Source: Yoonia vestfoldensis DSM 16212 (lineage in GTDB: Bacteria > Pseudomonadota > Alphaproteobacteria > Rhodobacterales > Rhodobacteraceae). Taken from it: a DNA stretch of 64,000 nt. The DNA lies in the NCBI RefSeq assembly GCF_000382265.1, contig NZ_KB907975.1:1-64000 (forward strand), written 5' to 3'. The notes below the pieces were generated by a model. That model was not told where the DNA came from. It ran no database searches and saw only the letters and a program-made list of their open reading frames with translations. Position 1 is the first letter of the stretch. The number at the start of each line of letters is the position of its first letter. Below, one piece after another: positions 62,301 to 64,000 of this stretch. Made by a program: the position numbers and the translations under genes.

Positions 62301-63004
62301 CCTTTTCCCATGCGCGAGATATATTGCGCCCTGTCCGCATCGAACCAGGTGCGCGAAAATTCGACAGGCACGCGGCCTGCCAGATATGAATTGCGTTCGA
62401 TATAGCCAGCCATCGCGCCCGCCCGCAGATGGAACGGCGCGGGCGTCCAGTCGGGCAAAGGTGCGACCCCGATCCGGTCCTCAGCGGCGGCAATCACCAG
62501 CCCGAGACGGTCGCGGTAGAACAGATACAGCGAATCGAGCAGATCGTCCGGCCCGATCGCAGGCGCATAGGCTCCGTCGAGCCAGATTTCCTCCAGCCCG
62601 ACCAGAACCCCGCCCAGCCAGCGCAACCGCCTGATCCGGTGCCCCATCGCATCGGCCCCGAAGGGCTGTGCATCCGCAGGCTTGGGCAACAGATCGACCG
62701 ACAGCACCCGCGCTGTGGGCAGACCGCCCCCGCGCTTCAGTTCCAGCCGGAAAAACGCATAGACGGAATCGACCGCCTCCAGCCTGCGGACGTAGTTGCC
62801 CGACCCTTGCACACGCTGGAGCAGCCCCTTCGCCTCGACATCGGCCAGCGCCTTGCGCAGCGTGCCGACGGCGACGCCCAAAGTCTCTGCCATCTCGCGT
62901 TCGGGGGGCAGGCGCGCGCCATCAGCCAGATGCCCGGCCGCGATTTCACGGATCAGCATTTCGCTGACCTGCACGAATTTCGGCAAGGCTGAGGTGGTCG
63001 CCAT
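62297..63004 (-). CDS. GntR-family regulator with UTRA domain
   Basis: The start at 63004, with a GGGGAGGGG-type site upstream, gives 235 residues. The winged helix (FVQVSEMLIREIAAGHLADG, LPPEREMAETLGVAVGTLRKAL) is followed by a UTRA-type ligand domain (VLVGLEEIWLDG). It is upstream of the Gfo/Idh/MocA gene and divergent from the luciferase-like monooxygenase, so it probably controls both. Confidence 0.87.
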   Translation of the reverse strand: MATTSALPKFVQVSEMLIREIAAGHLADGARLPPEREMAETLGVAVGTLRKALADVEAKGLLQRVQGSGNYVRRLEAVDSVYAFFRLELKRGGGLPTARVLSVDLLPKPADAQPFGADAMGHRIRRLRWLGGVLVGLEEIWLDGAYAPAIGPDDLLDSLYLFYRDRLGLVIAAAEDRIGVAPLPDWTPAPFHLRAGAMAGYIERNSYLAGRVPVEFSRTWFDADRAQYISRMGKG

Positions 63005-63107
63005 GGCCCTGCCCCTCCCCGGCGCGCCATCGAATTGATACACTATTGTTGCACATATCCGCCCGTGCTACGCAAGTGCAATCAGCAAGTCCTTGGGAGG
63101 GGAATCA

Positions 63108-64000
63108 ATGACCGTCGTGCCCGTCACCAGCGCCGATCTGAATGCGGCAGAGGTGTCCTGGTTTTCCGCCCTGTGTTCGGATGACTACCAGTTTCTGGGC
63201 GTGCCGGATGGCGATCTGCGATCCTCGTGGGAGCATTGCCGCGACATTGCCCTGACCGCCGAGGCACAGGGGTTCCGCAACATTCTTGCACCGTCATCCT
63301 ATCAGGTGGGTCAGGATACCCTGTCTTTCGTCGCGGGCATGGCGCCCTTGACGGAAAAGATCAATTTTCTCGCCGCCATCCGCTGTGGCGAAGTCCAGCC
63401 CATCATGCTGGCGCGCACCATCGCGACGCTGGATCACATGCTCAAAGGGCGGCTGACGCTGAACGTCATCAGCTCCGATTTCCCCGGCGAAGTGGCCGAC
63501 AGCAAATACCGCTACAGACGCAGCCACGAGGTCGTGGAAATCCTGCGCAAATGCTGGACGCAGGACGAGGTCAGCCACGACGGCGAGATCTACCAGATCA
63601 GCAAGCTGACCACCGACCCTGCCCGCCCCTACCAGCAGAACGGCGGTCCCTTGCTGTATTTTGGCGGCTATTCGCCCGATGCCTTGGAACTTTGCGGGGC
63701 ACAATGCGATGTCTACCTGATGTGGCCCGAAACAACGGATGTTCTGGAACAGCGGATGAAGGATGTCCACGCAAGGGCCGCCGCCCATGGCCGCACGCTG
63801 GATTACGGCCTGCGCGTGCATATGATCGTGCGCGACACCGAAGCCGAGGCGAAAGATTATGCCGACTACATCGCCAGCAAACTTGACGACGAATACGGCA
63901 AGCTGATCCGCGACCGCGCGCATGACAGCATCAGCCTTGGCGTCGCGCACCAGTCGCGCGCGCGCGAATTGGCGGATCAGTTCGGCTATACCGAACCGGG
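63108..64000 (+). CDS. Luciferase-like (LLM class) flavin monooxygenase, 3' end outside window
   Basis: The frame starts at the ATG at 63108 behind GGGAGGGG and stays open to the window end, about 297 codons. GRLTLNVISSDFPGEVADSKYRYRRSHEVVEIL, TQDEVSHDGEIYQI and LLYFGGYSPDALEL follow the SsuD-type alkanesulfonate monooxygenase pattern (FMNH2-dependent C-S or related cleavage). The substrate is unknown. The regulator gene upstream is divergent. Confidence 0.87.
   Translation, partial: MTVVPVTSADLNAAEVSWFSALCSDDYQFLGVPDGDLRSSWEHCRDIALTAEAQGFRNILAPSSYQVGQDTLSFVAGMAPLTEKINFLAAIRCGEVQPIMLARTIATLDHMLKGRLTLNVISSDFPGEVADSKYRYRRSHEVVEILRKCWTQDEVSHDGEIYQISKLTTDPARPYQQNGGPLLYFGGYSPDALELCGAQCDVYLMWPETTDVLEQRMKDVHARAAAHGRTLDYGLRVHMIVRDTEAEAKDYADYIASKLDDEYGKLIRDRAHDSISLGVAHQSRARELADQFGYTEP

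Noticed and set aside
1..64000. CRISPR arrays, tRNA or rRNA genes, prophage
   Set aside because: No regularly spaced repeats, cloverleaf-like conserved sequences, rRNA segments or phage structural genes were recognised. A tRNAscan or Infernal run would be decisive.

Overview
The window looks like a chromosome or large replicon segment of a marine-type alphaproteobacterium, most likely Rhodobacteraceae/Roseobacteraceae. The reasons are the high G+C content, dense operons with 4-nt ATGA/GTGA overlaps, FnrL-type TTGAY-N4-RTCAA boxes, the architecture of the phn cluster (DUF1045 gene, second phnM, hexapeptide transferase next to phnE), and the family profile as a whole. No rRNA, tRNA, CRISPR array or phage genes were seen. 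The genus cannot be named from the sequence alone.

Layout. 1-4.9 kb is a metal-resistance block: an IS21-type end that has cut off a Zn/Cd P-type ATPase gene, its divergent MerR regulator, a ynfA gene with an in-frame amber codon, and a nickel module (NreB-like exporter, CsoR/RcnR-family sensor with a nickel-sensor ligand pattern, His-rich exported protein, HupE/UreJ, membrane anchor protein). 5-17 kb is an accessory stretch with larger gaps: a membrane-fused spermidine synthase-like protein, a Tat-exported intradiol-dioxygenase-like protein with a ferric-reductase-like membrane protein, a cation/proton antiporter, an outer-membrane barrel protein, a LuxR quorum-type regulator broken by an amber codon, and a large exported von Willebrand A protein with three Cys-containing repeats plus a partner.

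16.5-23.8 kb holds a MocR-type regulator facing a complete seven-gene Nit1C cluster (Sll0783/MSMEG_0572 protein, Nit1 nitrilase, radical SAM, GNAT, AIR-synthase-like, MSMEG_0570, flavoprotein). This cluster is linked in the literature to nitrogen starvation and cyanide nitrogen assimilation. 24-39.5 kb is a complete carbon-phosphorus lyase region: phnG-H-I-J-K-L-N, phnF with a second phnM, a canonical phnM with an orphan solute-binding protein, a DUF1045 2H-phosphoesterase candidate that may replace the absent phnP, and phnC-D-E1-E2 with a hexapeptide transferase. Together these import phosphonates, attach them to ribose triphosphate, cleave the C-P bond and recycle the ribose phosphate.

39.7-45.6 kb holds a polytopic His-rich membrane protein, an OafA-like acyltransferase, a NikR homologue that has lost all four nickel ligands, and an arsenate operon (ArsR-ArsC fusion, GAPDH, ArsJ) that makes and exports 1-arseno-3-phosphoglycerate. 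45.6-50 kb is an Mla/MCE lipid-transport operon. 50-51.4 kb is a convergent universal-stress/phasin-like pair with an FnrL box on each side. 51-64 kb holds malonyl-CoA synthetase, an NMT1/THI5-type ABC importer, an L,D-transpeptidase, a quinone-oxidoreductase-type dehydrogenase, a CaiB/BaiF CoA-transferase, a GntR plus Gfo/Idh/MocA pair, and a luciferase-like monooxygenase running off the end.
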